This document shows, in pieces, positions 50,177 through 61,900 of a stretch of DNA of 64,000 nucleotides (position 1 is its first letter; every line of letters starts with the position of its first letter). Source of the stretch: Polaromonas sp. (GTDB taxonomy: Bacteria; Pseudomonadota; Gammaproteobacteria; Burkholderiales; Burkholderiaceae_C); contig JAKFXR010000024.1 of the NCBI GenBank assembly GCA_021731285.1, positions 30,950 through 94,949 of the forward strand, read 5' to 3'. Below the pieces are notes generated by a model. It did no database searches, was not told where the DNA came from, and saw only the letters and a program-made list of their open reading frames with translations. A program made the translations under genes and the position numbers.

Positions 50177-50839
50177 TTGAAGCATTTCCTCTACCGCGTC
50201 CTGATCGTTTTAGCGCTTTTTGCCGCAGCGCTGAAGGTCGTCGCCGTTGATTTCGAGCGGATGCAGAATGTGATCGCCCAGCGCTTCGGACCAACCGCGG
50301 TCGGCTCCCTCAGGGACTGGCAAAAACTGCTTCTGGACAACGCAGACCAGCCGGCACCCGCCAAGCTCAAACAGGTCAACGACTTTTTCAACCGCCGTGT
50401 CAAGTTCGGGGACGATCAAGTCGTCTGGGGGCAAAGCGACTACTGGGCTACACCGGTAGAAACCCTCGGTCGGGGTGCTGGCGATTGCGAAGACTTCGCA
50501 ATTGCCAAATATTTCACCTTGCTTTTGCTCAGCATTCCGGACGACAAATTGCGGCTGATCTACGTGCAGGCCCGGATTGGCGGCGCCGCCAGCAGTATCA
50601 GCCAGGCACACATGGTCCTGGCGTTCTATCCGGAGCCCAATGCCGAGCCGCTGATCCTGGACAACCTGATCAGCGACCTCCAGCCCGCGTCCCGCCGACT
50701 GGACCTGTTGCCCGTATTCAGCTTCAACAGCATGGGACTGTGGCAGGGCGCGACCGGTGCCAGAGGCACCGGGGGGCCAGCCAGTCTGTCGCGTTGGCAG
50801 GAATTGCTCAGACGCGCCCGCGCCGAAGGCTTTGATTGA
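50177..50839 (+). CDS. lapG: LapG-like periplasmic cysteine protease
   Basis: A 220-residue transglutaminase-like cysteine peptidase of the LapG/DUF920 (BTLCP) family, which cuts the N-terminal anchor of LapA-type adhesins and frees them from the cell. The catalytic triad is complete: Cys104 in GAGDCEDFAIAKY, His145 in QAHMVLAFY and Asp162 in LILDN; Trp84 of the conserved VVWGQSDYWATP is also present. The N terminus YRVLIVLALFAAALKVVA is a secretion signal. The only start that keeps the signal is TTG at 50177; the first ATG would remove it. The gene lies 45 nt before the LapD-like gene, and both are in the classical LapD-LapG order of an adhesion control pair. Confidence 0.92.
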   Translation: MKHFLYRVLIVLALFAAALKVVAVDFERMQNVIAQRFGPTAVGSLRDWQKLLLDNADQPAPAKLKQVNDFFNRRVKFGDDQVVWGQSDYWATPVETLGRGAGDCEDFAIAKYFTLLLLSIPDDKLRLIYVQARIGGAASSISQAHMVLAFYPEPNAEPLILDNLISDLQPASRRLDLLPVFSFNSMGLWQGATGARGTGGPASLSRWQELLRRARAEGFD

Positions 50840-50884
50840 TCTGACTCAGAAACCGCTATAAAGAACTGTTCCGAGGGGAATTTC

Positions 50885-52801
50885 ATGTCGATGTACCGCC
50901 AATTGTGGCTTGCGATCATTCTGAGCACCCTGCTCGCCCTGCTGGGAGGCTTGCTCGCGTCGACGCTCAATGCGCGCAGTTATCTGTCGGAGCAGCTCAG
51001 TTCCAAGAACTCCGACAACGCCGCAGCGCTTGCTTTGGCACTAAGCCAGCAAAATGCCGACGCGGTCATGGTCGAGCTGACCGTTGCAGCGCTGTTCGAC
51101 GGGGGTCACTACGAGCTGATACGCGTTGTGGACCCGCTGGGTAAAACCATTGTGGAACGCACCGCGCCAGCCCCTGCAAGCACCGCCCCGGACTGGTTTG
51201 TGAAAGCCTTGCCGCTGTCGGCCGCACCGGGCAAGGCGCAGATCAGCAACGGGTGGAAACAACTGGGGACGCTGACCCTTGTCAGCACCAGCCGCTTTGC
51301 GTATCAGTCGCTCTGGAAAAACGTCCTGCAGCTGGTAGCGGCCCTGGCGCTCTCGGGCCTGGTGGCGGGCTACCTCGGAACGCTGATTCTGCGCCGCCTG
51401 CGCGAGCCCCTTGAAAGGGTCATTGACCAGGCAACTGCCATCAGCGACCGCCGCTTCGAGTTGATAGAGGTGCCCAATGTCCCCGAGCTGAGGCAACTTG
51501 CCATTGCCATGAACAGCACGGTCACCCGACTGAAGGGAATGTTTGCTGAAGAGGCGCAGCGGCTGGAGGTGCTGAGGATCACGGCCAACTATGACGCCGT
51601 CACCGGGCTGGCGAACCGGACATTTTTTCTGGTGCAACTGCTCGATGCGCTGGACAGCGAAGAGGCTGCTGAAGGATCGCTGCTGCTGCTGCGGCTCGCA
51701 GATTTTTCCAGGCAGAGTCAGCGCCTCGGCCCCACAGCAAGCCAGGACCGGCTAAGGGCCGTTGCCGAGGTTCTGGCTCAACACGCAGCTGGCGCACACG
51801 GTGTTGCTGCTCGCATAGGCGAGTCCGATTTCGCCCTGCTGCTGCCCAGTCAAACCAATCCCGAGGAAGTGGCTCAGTCAGTGCTTTCAGCGTTGTCCAG
51901 GACAAGTGCCGCAGGAAACGCAGGAGGGCCGACCGCCTACATCGGTATCGGCAGGCTGCAGCGTGGCCAGGACATTGCCGGCCTGATGGCGCAGGCCTCG
52001 ACTGCACTGGCTGCTGCGGAGGCTGGAGGACGCGACACAATCCGGGTATCCGCGCGCGCCGAGAGCACAGGTATGCCTGACACCGCAGAGGAAACCGCTC
52101 AGGCGCTCAGGCGCGCGCTTGAGCAGGGACGCGTGAGGCTGGCACCGTTTCCTGTTCAGGATTTGCGCGGCGAGTTGGTTCATCGGGAATGCCGGCTCGA
52201 ACTCAAACTGGATGAAGCTGGGGATTGGCAGGCAGCAAGCCGCTTCCGGCATGTCAGCGAGCCTTTCCATTTGTCGTCGCTGATGGACCTGGCCGCGGCA
52301 AAAATGGCGCTCGAGAAATTGCGCAGCCAGCCCGGCCTTGCAGACCTGGCACTTCAACTGTCGGCGCACTCCCTGCACGACACCGGTTTTCACACAAGCC
52401 TGATGGACCTGCTCAGGAAAAATCCGGCACTCGCCAGCCGTTTGTGCCTGGAGATGCCCGAAGCCGACGCCGTCATGGACATCAGTACATTCAGAACGTT
52501 CGTCAAGGAAGCTCGCAAGAATGGCAGCCGTATCGGACTGAACCATTTTGGGCGCTACTTCAGCCATGCCGGTGTGCTGCACGACCTGGGACTGGACTTT
52601 GTGAAGGTGGACTCCAGTTTCATACGGGGGCTGCAGTACAGCACGGACAACCAGGTTTTCCTCAAAGGACTGGCGTCGGTGGCACACAAGATGGGCATGA
52701 AGGTCTATGCAGAAGGCGTGATAGACCGGGCCGAGCTGGCCGCGCTGGATGGAACCGGCTTTGACGGAGCAGCAGGGCCTGCGATCAGGGAAGTTGGCTG
52801 A
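50885..52801 (+). CDS. lapD: LapD-like c-di-GMP receptor with degenerate GGDEF and EAL domains
   Basis: A 638-residue inner-membrane receptor. Order: membrane segment (about 5-27), periplasmic LapD/MoxY-type domain (28-145), second membrane segment (about 147-169), HAMP, GGDEF-like domain with GESDF at 312-316 in place of GGDEF, and EAL-like domain with ECR at 435-437 in place of EAL. Both catalytic signatures are broken, so it should neither make nor degrade c-di-GMP; as in Pseudomonas LapD, nucleotide binding to the EAL part would make the periplasmic domain sequester LapG. GAGGGGA upstream is a good ribosome-binding site. It follows lapG by 45 nt. Confidence 0.93.
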   Translation: MSMYRQLWLAIILSTLLALLGGLLASTLNARSYLSEQLSSKNSDNAAALALALSQQNADAVMVELTVAALFDGGHYELIRVVDPLGKTIVERTAPAPASTAPDWFVKALPLSAAPGKAQISNGWKQLGTLTLVSTSRFAYQSLWKNVLQLVAALALSGLVAGYLGTLILRRLREPLERVIDQATAISDRRFELIEVPNVPELRQLAIAMNSTVTRLKGMFAEEAQRLEVLRITANYDAVTGLANRTFFLVQLLDALDSEEAAEGSLLLLRLADFSRQSQRLGPTASQDRLRAVAEVLAQHAAGAHGVAARIGESDFALLLPSQTNPEEVAQSVLSALSRTSAAGNAGGPTAYIGIGRLQRGQDIAGLMAQASTALAAAEAGGRDTIRVSARAESTGMPDTAEETAQALRRALEQGRVRLAPFPVQDLRGELVHRECRLELKLDEAGDWQAASRFRHVSEPFHLSSLMDLAAAKMALEKLRSQPGLADLALQLSAHSLHDTGFHTSLMDLLRKNPALASRLCLEMPEADAVMDISTFRTFVKEARKNGSRIGLNHFGRYFSHAGVLHDLGLDFVKVDSSFIRGLQYSTDNQVFLKGLASVAHKMGMKVYAEGVIDRAELAALDGTGFDGAAGPAIREVG

Positions 52802-52840
52802 CCCCTCGGGGCCCGCGCCATTTTTTAGTCAAATAGGGAT

Positions 52841-52887
52841 TCAGCCCTTTAGTGGTGAGCACCGGGCGCTATTTAATTCATAGCGAT
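52841..52887 (+). repeat. AT-rich 3'-flanking repeat, copy 4
   Basis: TCAGCCCTTTAG, then GCGCTATTTAATTCATAGCG, a hairpin with stem CGCTAT/ATAGCG. It lies 40 nt behind the lapD stop codon in the same orientation, between the convergent lapD and adhesin genes. Confidence 0.65.
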
Positions 52888-52935
52888 TGATGCGACATCC
52901 AGGGCAAGATTGTCGGTCTCGCCCCTGACGCAGCA

Positions 52936-55900
52936 TCAATCCGTATTGAGCTTGCCTTTGGTCAGCAAGTCCTGAATGACCTGCTGATCGGTTGTGTAAG
53001 CACCGATCATGTCGACCCCAGTCAAGACAATCCGCTGATTCTCGGCACTGGTCACTACCCCAGAAGGCGCGCCTACTGCGTGAGGGTCGGCAGCAAATCC
53101 TCCCGTGGTGCTGATATGAACAATGGTGTCCGCCCCCGATTTCTCGAAGTGCAGGAAATTGGCCAGATTGTCCTGTCCGAGCACCGAGCCCGCCGTCTCG
53201 CCAACCAGAAGATCGCGCAGGTCCAGAACATCGCCGCCCGCGGCCCGCGTAGCCAGATTGAAGTCGGTGATGGTGTCGGTCACCGGAGCGCCCGCTGTTG
53301 CCCCGTCGTTGAGTTCCCAGGCAAAAATATCTGCGCCCAGGCCACCGCTCAGGTTGTCGGCGCCTTGACCACCAACAATCAGGTCACGGCCGTCGCCGCC
53401 GCTGAGAACGTCGGCTCCCGCGCCACCATCCAGGCGGTCATCGCCTGTACCGCCGGACAAGGTGTCTATGCCGTCATTGCCGAAGGCGAAATCAGAATTG
53501 GCCGTAAGCGTTGGCGTGTTGTTGCCACTGGTTCCCTCATAAGCATTGGAGATGCTGACCAGATTGAGGAACTGGTCGACCTGGTGAATGCCTTTGGTGG
53601 CCGTGATGTCGATCAGGGCCGATTGCGCTGTCGTCACGCCCGTGACTGTCAACGGTCCTGTGAAACTCCATGTCGAGATATCGACCGACTGGGTGACGCC
53701 GGTCGTGATAGTTGCGCTATGGCCTGCGTTGTCGCTGATCACCCAGCCTGTCTGAAGGCCTGAGACCGACAGGGTGTCAAAGGCGCGGGCGGTGACGTCG
53801 AACTGGAAGGTCGTGCCGTCGTTGGCAATACCGACATCATGGTGGTTGATTTCAGTGTCCCAGATGGAACGCACTTGCTCATTGGTCAACACGCCGGTGT
53901 AAATCCGCAAGTCATCAATGCCGGCATTGAGGTATTTGTCGTTGTCTATCCTGCGGTCAAAATTGCCGTACACGCCGTTGGTAAAGCCGATGCCGAACAC
54001 ATTGGTGATGGTTCCACTAAGGCCTGCGGCGGTCACGGTGCTCTCCAGCACGCCGTCCACCCACATCTGGGTCTGTCCAGTGGTTGAATTGCGCGTCATC
54101 GCGACGAAATGCCACGTACCGTCAGAGATGATGGTTGTACTCTTGGCGCCTGCGGTATCGCCAACGTTCAGACCCATGCGGCCGTTGTTGTCAATCCAGC
54201 CCCACTGGGCATCGTTGACCGCACCGTTCTGCTCGGAGCCGATGACACTTGGCCTGTTCCACCCGATGTCGGTTCCACCAAACTGGGCCGCGTCGGTCGA
54301 AAGCTTCTGCGTGGTGTTGATCCAGAAACTGATGGTGGCCGAACCGGTAATCGGGTTCAACTCGGCCGGATCGACCGAGAGCGAAGCCCCTTTGCCGTCA
54401 AACTGCAACGCAGTGCCCGAGGTACCGGCATGGCCGGTGATCCAGGTGGGGGTTGCGTTGCCGTTGGTGGTGTTCGCGTCAGACAGCGTACCAATGATGT
54501 CCCGGTATTCATTGAGGGCAGGTACTCCAAAACCTTCATCAAAGGTCCACTGGCCCACCGGGCGCACCTGAAGAATGGGCGCGCTGTCCAGATCGAGAAT
54601 GGTAGCCGTCCCCACCGCTACCGAATTGATGACGGGACCGGAAGAAACGGTAGCAGTGAGTGTAAAAGTCTCCGAGCTTTCGATGCTGCCATCAACGGTT
54701 GTTGTGGTGCGCACCAGGACGCTGGTCTTGCCTGAAGAAACAACCATGCTGCCGGTGTAGTCGGTCCAGGTGGTGCCGCCGTTCACCGAGTACTGCAAGG
54801 TGGCGCCGTAGTCCGTGCCAGTGGCTGTACCGTTGGTGGTCTGCAGGGTCACCGTCACATCGTTGGCGGTTTGCGCGCCAAGACGGATGTCGAACATGGC
54901 GTAATCGCCTTCCACAATGGTTGTGTCGTTGACAACCGCCATCAATGGCGGGTTGCCTGAGGACATGCCCTGCTGGAAGATGTGGAAAGTGAGCGTTGCG
55001 GAACTGCTTGCAGTTGCGCTGTTCGAGCTCTCGGTGGACATGGCAGTCACGCCGAGATCCACGCGTCCAGAGTAATCCTCAGGGAACATGATGAACGCAG
55101 TAGCCAGGGCGCTGTAAGGTATGGTGACCTGCCCGTTGACAGGGCTATACGTCGTCGCTCCCGAGACGATGCGGGATCCGCCCGGCATGTTGGTGATGAA
55201 CAGGGAAAGTGTCTCCGAACTGTCGGTATCCACCAAAGCTGCCGTAATCTCTCCGGCAAGCGCTATGCGCGTGACGTTGCCGATATTGTTGACGTAGGTG
55301 TTATTGACCGAGTTGTAGTTGTCCTGCAACGCACCTTGAGCTTCAATAAGTCGGATGTCGTCAAAGTACCCGCCCACGCCGTTGCCGCCCTCTGGAGAGG
55401 TCGTCTGAATCGTGATGGTGTGGTTACCTGTGGTCGCGAAATTGAATCCGGTACGTACGGCCTGCCAGACCAGCGAAGAGTTTGCAGCGCCTGCGGTATA
55501 CGTTCCCACAACAACGCCATCAACCAGCACCTGGAAGCCGGTATTGGCCGTCGGCGCCGCGTCTGGGGCGTAGTTAAGACTGAGCTGGTAGATGTTGGAC
55601 GTATCCGTCACATTGATGGTTCGCGTGATCGCCGGTGTCTGGTAGTTCGGGTTCCCGGCCGATACGCCATTGGCCGCGTTGTCCAGATGCAGGAAGACGC
55701 GCTGCGCATCACCCCCTGTCGTGCTTCCCAGCATGCCCGTTGCTGTGTACAGCGTAGCGTTGTTGGAGTTGAGTATCTGGTCACCATCAGCGTTGAAGTA
55801 AAACTGGCTGACTTGCGTGCCACCAGAAGTGCCAACAGTGTCTGCGACTGCGGGCGTAGCAAGCGACCACCCCTCTATGGCGGCCGTTCCCTTGGCATGG

Positions 55901-58900
55901 GTCGCATTGTTGGTGTCGTCTGCCGTTGCGGTGAGCGGACCAACCGACTCCCAGGTGGTGTTGAACACCTGCGTCAACGAGTTGCCCACCGACAACGTCG
56001 GTGCGTCCGCCACTGCTGTGGCATTGACAGTGGCCACGGCTGTTGCGCTGTTGGTGCTGGAGTTGTCAGTGGCAAAGAAATTGAAAGTCGTACTGCCAGC
56101 CCAGTTGGTGGTGGGCTTGAAGTACAAAGTCAAACTGCCGGCCGTGGCGGCGTAGGCGGTACTGGCGGTCACAGCCAGCGTCATCCCTGCATCGGTGTAC
56201 AGCGTGCCGTTGGCCGGCAAGCCGCTGAGGGTAAAGGTGCTTATCGTGCCGTTTGGATCGACAGCGCTCAGCGTAACAGGTATGCCGCCCGCAGCGTCTT
56301 CGTTTCCAGTGGCGCTGGCCGTAGAGGCTACCGGAGCCGTCGACGTCGCGATATTGACCGTTGCATTCGCCGTGTTGCTGACCAAAGCGCCATCGGTCAC
56401 GGTGACGGTGAAGGCACGCGCCGTCAGATCGGCGTTCGTCAAGGCGTTGGTAAAAGTGATAGCTTGCAGCGCTGTCTGGTAGTTGGCCGCGCTGGACGAA
56501 CCAGAAAGCGTGATGATGTGGTTGTTGGCGCCCGAAACAACAGCTGTAATGCCCGACGGCAAGCTTCCAGCGGCAATCACGTCGCCAGCCTGCCAGTTGG
56601 TGAGGGTGATGGTTGCCCCCGTCAGGTTGGCGCTGTCCGCATCCGAAATCACGTTGTCCAGGTCGGCAACAGCCACCGGAGTCGGGGCCGGGCCAGAGCT
56701 TCGTACAAAATATGTCGAGAAGCCCGTACCAGCTGCGCTGCCATCAAGGTCAAGCACTGGCGCGTCGTTGACGGCCGTGACGCTGACCGTTGCGGTGGCA
56801 GTTGTGCTGTTGAGCAGCCCGTCGTTAACCACGATGGTCAGGGAGCGCGGTGTGGTGCTTGGGTTATCTGAGGTGTTGGAGTAAGTGATAGCCCGCAGTG
56901 CCACCTGATAGTCAGCCACGCTAGCCGTACCCGTGAGGGTCAGGATGTTGTTGTTCGGGCCGGAAAGCGAGTAGGTGATGCCTGAAGGAATCGAGCCGAT
57001 GGACAGAACATCGCCAGCCTGCCAGTTGGTCAGCGTGACCGTTGCGCTGGTAAGGCTGGTGGCATCATCTGCAAGCACCATGTCGGAGTCGGTGATTTGT
57101 ACGCCCGCCCCATTCTCGGTATAGGCAGCCGTATAGCCGGTTCCAGCGCCGCTTCCGTCAAGGTCGAGGGTAGGCGCGTCATTGACCGCTGTGATACTCA
57201 GGGTGACGGTATCTACGTCAGTCAAGGTACCACCCGTGCCGGTATTTCCAAGGTCCGTGGTGGTGACGGTCAGTGTCACAGTGCCATTTGCGTTGGCCTC
57301 CGTCGTGTAGGTGACGGAACTGGCAGCGATAAAGCTATTGATATTAGCCTGAGTGCCCGCCAGCATCAGGCTGCCGGATCCTGAGCCTGTCACGGTCACG
57401 CCGCCACCCGACGTCGCGGCCAATGTGCCTGCTGGGACGCCCAGGGTAACGTTAACGACGCTTGATGCGGCATCAACATCGGCGATGCTGATGCCGGTGA
57501 GAGCCGAGGCCACGTCCTCGGTGACGGCAATAGAGCCTGGGACCGCATTGACAGGCGCGTCATTGACCGCGCTCACGTTGACCGTGGTCGTGGCAGTTTC
57601 AGTCACACCGCCGGAGGTCACGGTGTAGGTGAAGGAGGTGGAGCCGTTGTAATTGCCAGTCGGCGTGAAGATCAGCTGGCCGCTGACGTTGAGACTGACG
57701 GTGCCGTTCGCCACGGTTACTGCGGCGCCGCCGGCAGTGATGGCCTGGCCGTCCACCGCCGAGATGACCCTTGCGCCATCCTCAAAGCTGTCGTTGGTCA
57801 GCACCGTATAGGTACCTGCGGCATCTTCAGTCGTCGCGACGGTGTCATCGGCGATATCGGCCACGGCAGTCATCGAAATATTGACCACATCAACATCGGT
57901 CAAGGCGCCGCCGCCAGTATTGCCGCCGTCGTTCGTGGTCATGGTCAAGGTCGCGGGGCCGTTGTAGTCAGCGTTGGGCACGTAGCTGACCGTCGCAGCA
58001 AGCGTCGCATTGATCTGCGCAACAGTGCCTGTCAAGGTAACAGTGCTGGTGCCGCTGTTGCTGATAGTGGCAGAACCGCCGCTGACGGTGAGCGTGCCAT
58101 TGGTCACCACAAGCGTTACCGTGATGCTGCTTGAATTGGCATCAATGTCGGTGATAGCCAGGCCAGAGATTGCCCTGGCGGTATCTTCATTGGTCGTTTG
58201 CAGCGTCCCAGGGAAGGCGTTGGCAGGCGCGTCGTTGACTGCCACCACCGTTACCACCGATGCGATTGACAAGTTGGTCGTGTCGGAACCGCCATTGGCC
58301 GTACCGCCGCTGTCCCTGACCTGCGTCAACGTAAACGTACGGTTGCCGGCACTGGGGTTGTCAACGCTGGTGTTTTGGTAGGTGATGCCGTTCACCAGCG
58401 TTTGTGCTGCCGCGCCCGTCATGGTGCCGCCGGACAACGTAATGGTGGCCGTGCCCGCAGCAATGGTGACGCTGTAAGTCAGCCCGTTGGTCACCGTCGT
58501 CAACGGGCCGCTAGGTGCTCCAAGCGTGATGGTTCTGCCATCGACGACGATGGTTTCGCTGGCGCCGTCAAGCAACCCACTCACGGTAAAGGTCATGCCT
58601 GTGATGGACTGGCCGCCCTCCACCGCGCTGACAGCCGCACTGCCAAACACCGTTGCAGCTGCAGTCTGGGTCGAGCCCGCGCCTTCGGTAAAGGTGGGGC
58701 TTACGGCAGTTGCCGTCAAGGTAGGCGCACTGTTGAAAATGTTGACAGTGACAGCCACCGTATCGGAAGCCGCCGAGAAAGCTGTCGTGCCACCATTGGT
58801 GCTGACATCAACCTTGGTTGCGGCAGTACCCGTAGTTGTGTCCCAGGCCCGGAAGGTAAATCCGTTGGCGACCGTCCCGCTGTAGTTGGCCGCCGGCTGG

Positions 58901-61900
58901 AAGTACAAACGCGTGCTGGCGACGTTTGTCAACAGCAGGGCGCTGGAGTCGCTGACTGCGCCGACTGCCCGCCAGGTTGTCCCGCTGTCGGTAGAGAAAT
59001 ACAAGGTGCCGTTGACGGTATCGGTGCCGGTAACGGCAATTCCCTGGACTGCACCTGCGTCCACGTCGGTGACATTGGCGCCCAGGAATGTTGTTACCGA
59101 GCTGCCCACCGCACCCACCGGTGCGCCCGAATTCTGACTGACGGCTGGCATGGTGTGCACAGTGGCGGGATTCAACACGGGCGCGTCGTTGACCGCAGTG
59201 ACTGTAATGGTTGCCGTCTGGTTGACCGTCAGCGCGCCAGCATCCCCTGCCTTGAAGTTGAAAGTAGGGGCGCCGTTGTAATTCAGGTTCGGCACGAAGT
59301 AGAAAGTCCGGCTGTTGCCGGTTGCCGCGTAGTCCGTATTCAGGCTCACCACGGTCGAGAGAGTTGCATCCGTGTAAAGCGTGCCATTGGCTGGATTGCT
59401 TGCGATCTGGAACCGCGTGATTGCCACATCGTCATTGCCATTGAGAACGACGGCGATGGATGCGGCGTCTTCGTTACCGGAGCCGGTCGCAGCCCTCGCG
59501 GTCGGCGTTGTGGTGGTGACGAAGTCCACGGTTGCGATTGCCGTGGCGCTGTTTGTTCCGTTGGTATCGGTAACGTAGATATTGACCGTCCGGTCCCTGT
59601 CCCTGGTGGCGCCGGTGTTGTCAAACGTCACTGCCCTCAACGCGTCCTGATACTCCGCCAGCGTCGCCGTCTGTCCCCCAATTGTGGAAATGACCAAGGT
59701 ACCCGTACCTGCGGTGTAGGTGCTGGTGAACTTGGTTGGGTTGATATTGGTAAAGGTCAGAACATCCGTACCGCGGTCGTTGAAATTGGTATTGATGTCG
59801 ATAGTCGCGCTGGCAATGAATGGGCTGTCGAGATCGGTAATCAGGACATCGGAGTCGACAATCTTGACTGCCGCGCCCGCAGCGCCCCCACCAGTGGAAA
59901 ACATATAGGTGGTTGCATAGGTGGTCCCGGCCACACTGGCATCCAGATCAAGAATTGGCGCGTCGTTGGCGGGAACCACAGTTACTGTGGATGCGATCCC
60001 GGGTGCGGAGGTATCGACTCCCCCGTTTGCCGTGCCCCCGCTGTCCTGCACTTGTGTCAGGGTGAAGGTGCGCACGCCCGCCGTGGGGTTGTCCACGGAG
60101 GTGTTTTGATAACTCGTCGAGTTGATCATGGCCGCGGTGATGGAACTACCGGTCAAGGTGACCGTGGCTGTGCCTCCGCTTACTGTTGAGGTGTAGACCA
60201 GCCCGTTGGTGGCCGTCCAGCCAGAGACGTCGTCACCAAACGTGATGGTGGTGCCATTGACGGAAATGGACTCCTTGGCGCCATCCACCAATCCGCTCAC
60301 GGTGAATGTCACGCTGGTGATTGTCTGGCCGGCTTCAACCGTACCAAGCGAAGTCACGTTGAATATGGAGGCCACCGACGGGGCCTGGTTGCCCGCCCCC
60401 GCTGCTTCCGTAGTTGTGGAGTTGACAGCAGTTGCGGAAAGTGTCGGCGCATCGTTGCGAGACAACACAGTAACAGTGGAGACGTCGGACAAGGCAGTGG
60501 TATTGACCCCTCCGCCAGCCGTGCCACCGCTATCCTGAATTTGGGTCAGGGTAAATGTCCGGTCGCCGGCAGTCGGATCATTAACGTTCGTATTTTGGTA
60601 GGCGATCGCATTGACAAGTGTCTGCGCAGCCGCTGTGGTCAACGCGCCGTTGCTCAGTGTGATCGTCGCGGTTCCTGCGGCAACAGACACGTTGTAGGTC
60701 AAACCGTTGGTCGCGGTGGTGAGCGGCCCGCTGGAGGCGCCCAGCGCAATCGTTGTACCGTCAACAACGATGGTCTCGTTGGCACCATTGACCAGACCGC
60801 CAACGGTAAAGGTCAGGCCGGAAATGGTTTGGCCTGCTTCAACCACACTCACGCTGGTTCCACTGAACACGGTCACTGCCGCGCCCTGGGCGGACGAAGC
60901 GCCTTCGGTGAAGGATGGGCTCACGGAGGTCGTCGTCAGCGTGGGGGCGTCGTTGCGTGCAACAACCGCCACGTTAGACCCGATTGACACGTTTGTGGTG
61001 TTGACGCCGCCGTTGGCTGTGCCTCCACTGTCCTGAATCTGTGTCAGTGTGAACGCGCGGTTGCCTGCCGTTGGGTCATTGACGTTGGTATTTTGGTAAG
61101 TCACCCCATTGACCAGCGCCGCAGCAGCTGCCGTCGACAAGGTGCCGCCAGTGAGCACCACTGTTGCAGTACCCGCAGAGACGGTGACGCTGTAACCCAG
61201 CCCGTTGGTCGACGTGGTTCCAGAGGAATTTGCGCCCAAAGTGATGGTTGTGCCGTCAACCACAATGGTTTCACTCGCGCCGTTCTGCAGGCCGCCTACA
61301 GTGAAAGTCAAGCCGCTGATCGTCTGTCCGGCTTCAACGGTACCTACAGTAGCGCCGCTGAATACGGAGACCGCTGCCGCCTGGGCAGAACCCGCGCCTT
61401 CTGTGAAGGTCGGGTTGTTTGCCGTAGCAGTCAGGGTTGGAGCATCATTGACCGCCGTGATGTTCAATGTCACCGTATCGACATCTGTCAGGGTCCCGCC
61501 TGTTCCGGTATTGCCCAGGTCTGTGGTCGTCACCGTCAAAGTAACGCTTCCATTGGCATTGGCTGCGGTCTGGTAGGTCACGTTCGATGCCGCGATGAAG
61601 GCGTTGATGTTGGCTTGGGTACCGGCCAGAGTCATGCTTCCGGAACCTGCTCCTGTCACCGTGACTCCACCACTGCTCACAGCGGAGAGAACCCCGGCCG
61701 GCACACTGAGGGTCACATTGATCGTGCTGCCTGCTGCGTCCACATCACTGACGCTTATACCGGTCACCACGGTGGCCACATCCTCAGTAACTGCGCTCGA
61801 CACTGGCGTCGTGTTGACGGGTGCATCATTGACGGCGCTGATGGAGATGCTGACGGTATCGACATCGGTCAGAGCGCCTCCCCCCACATTGCCGCCATCG

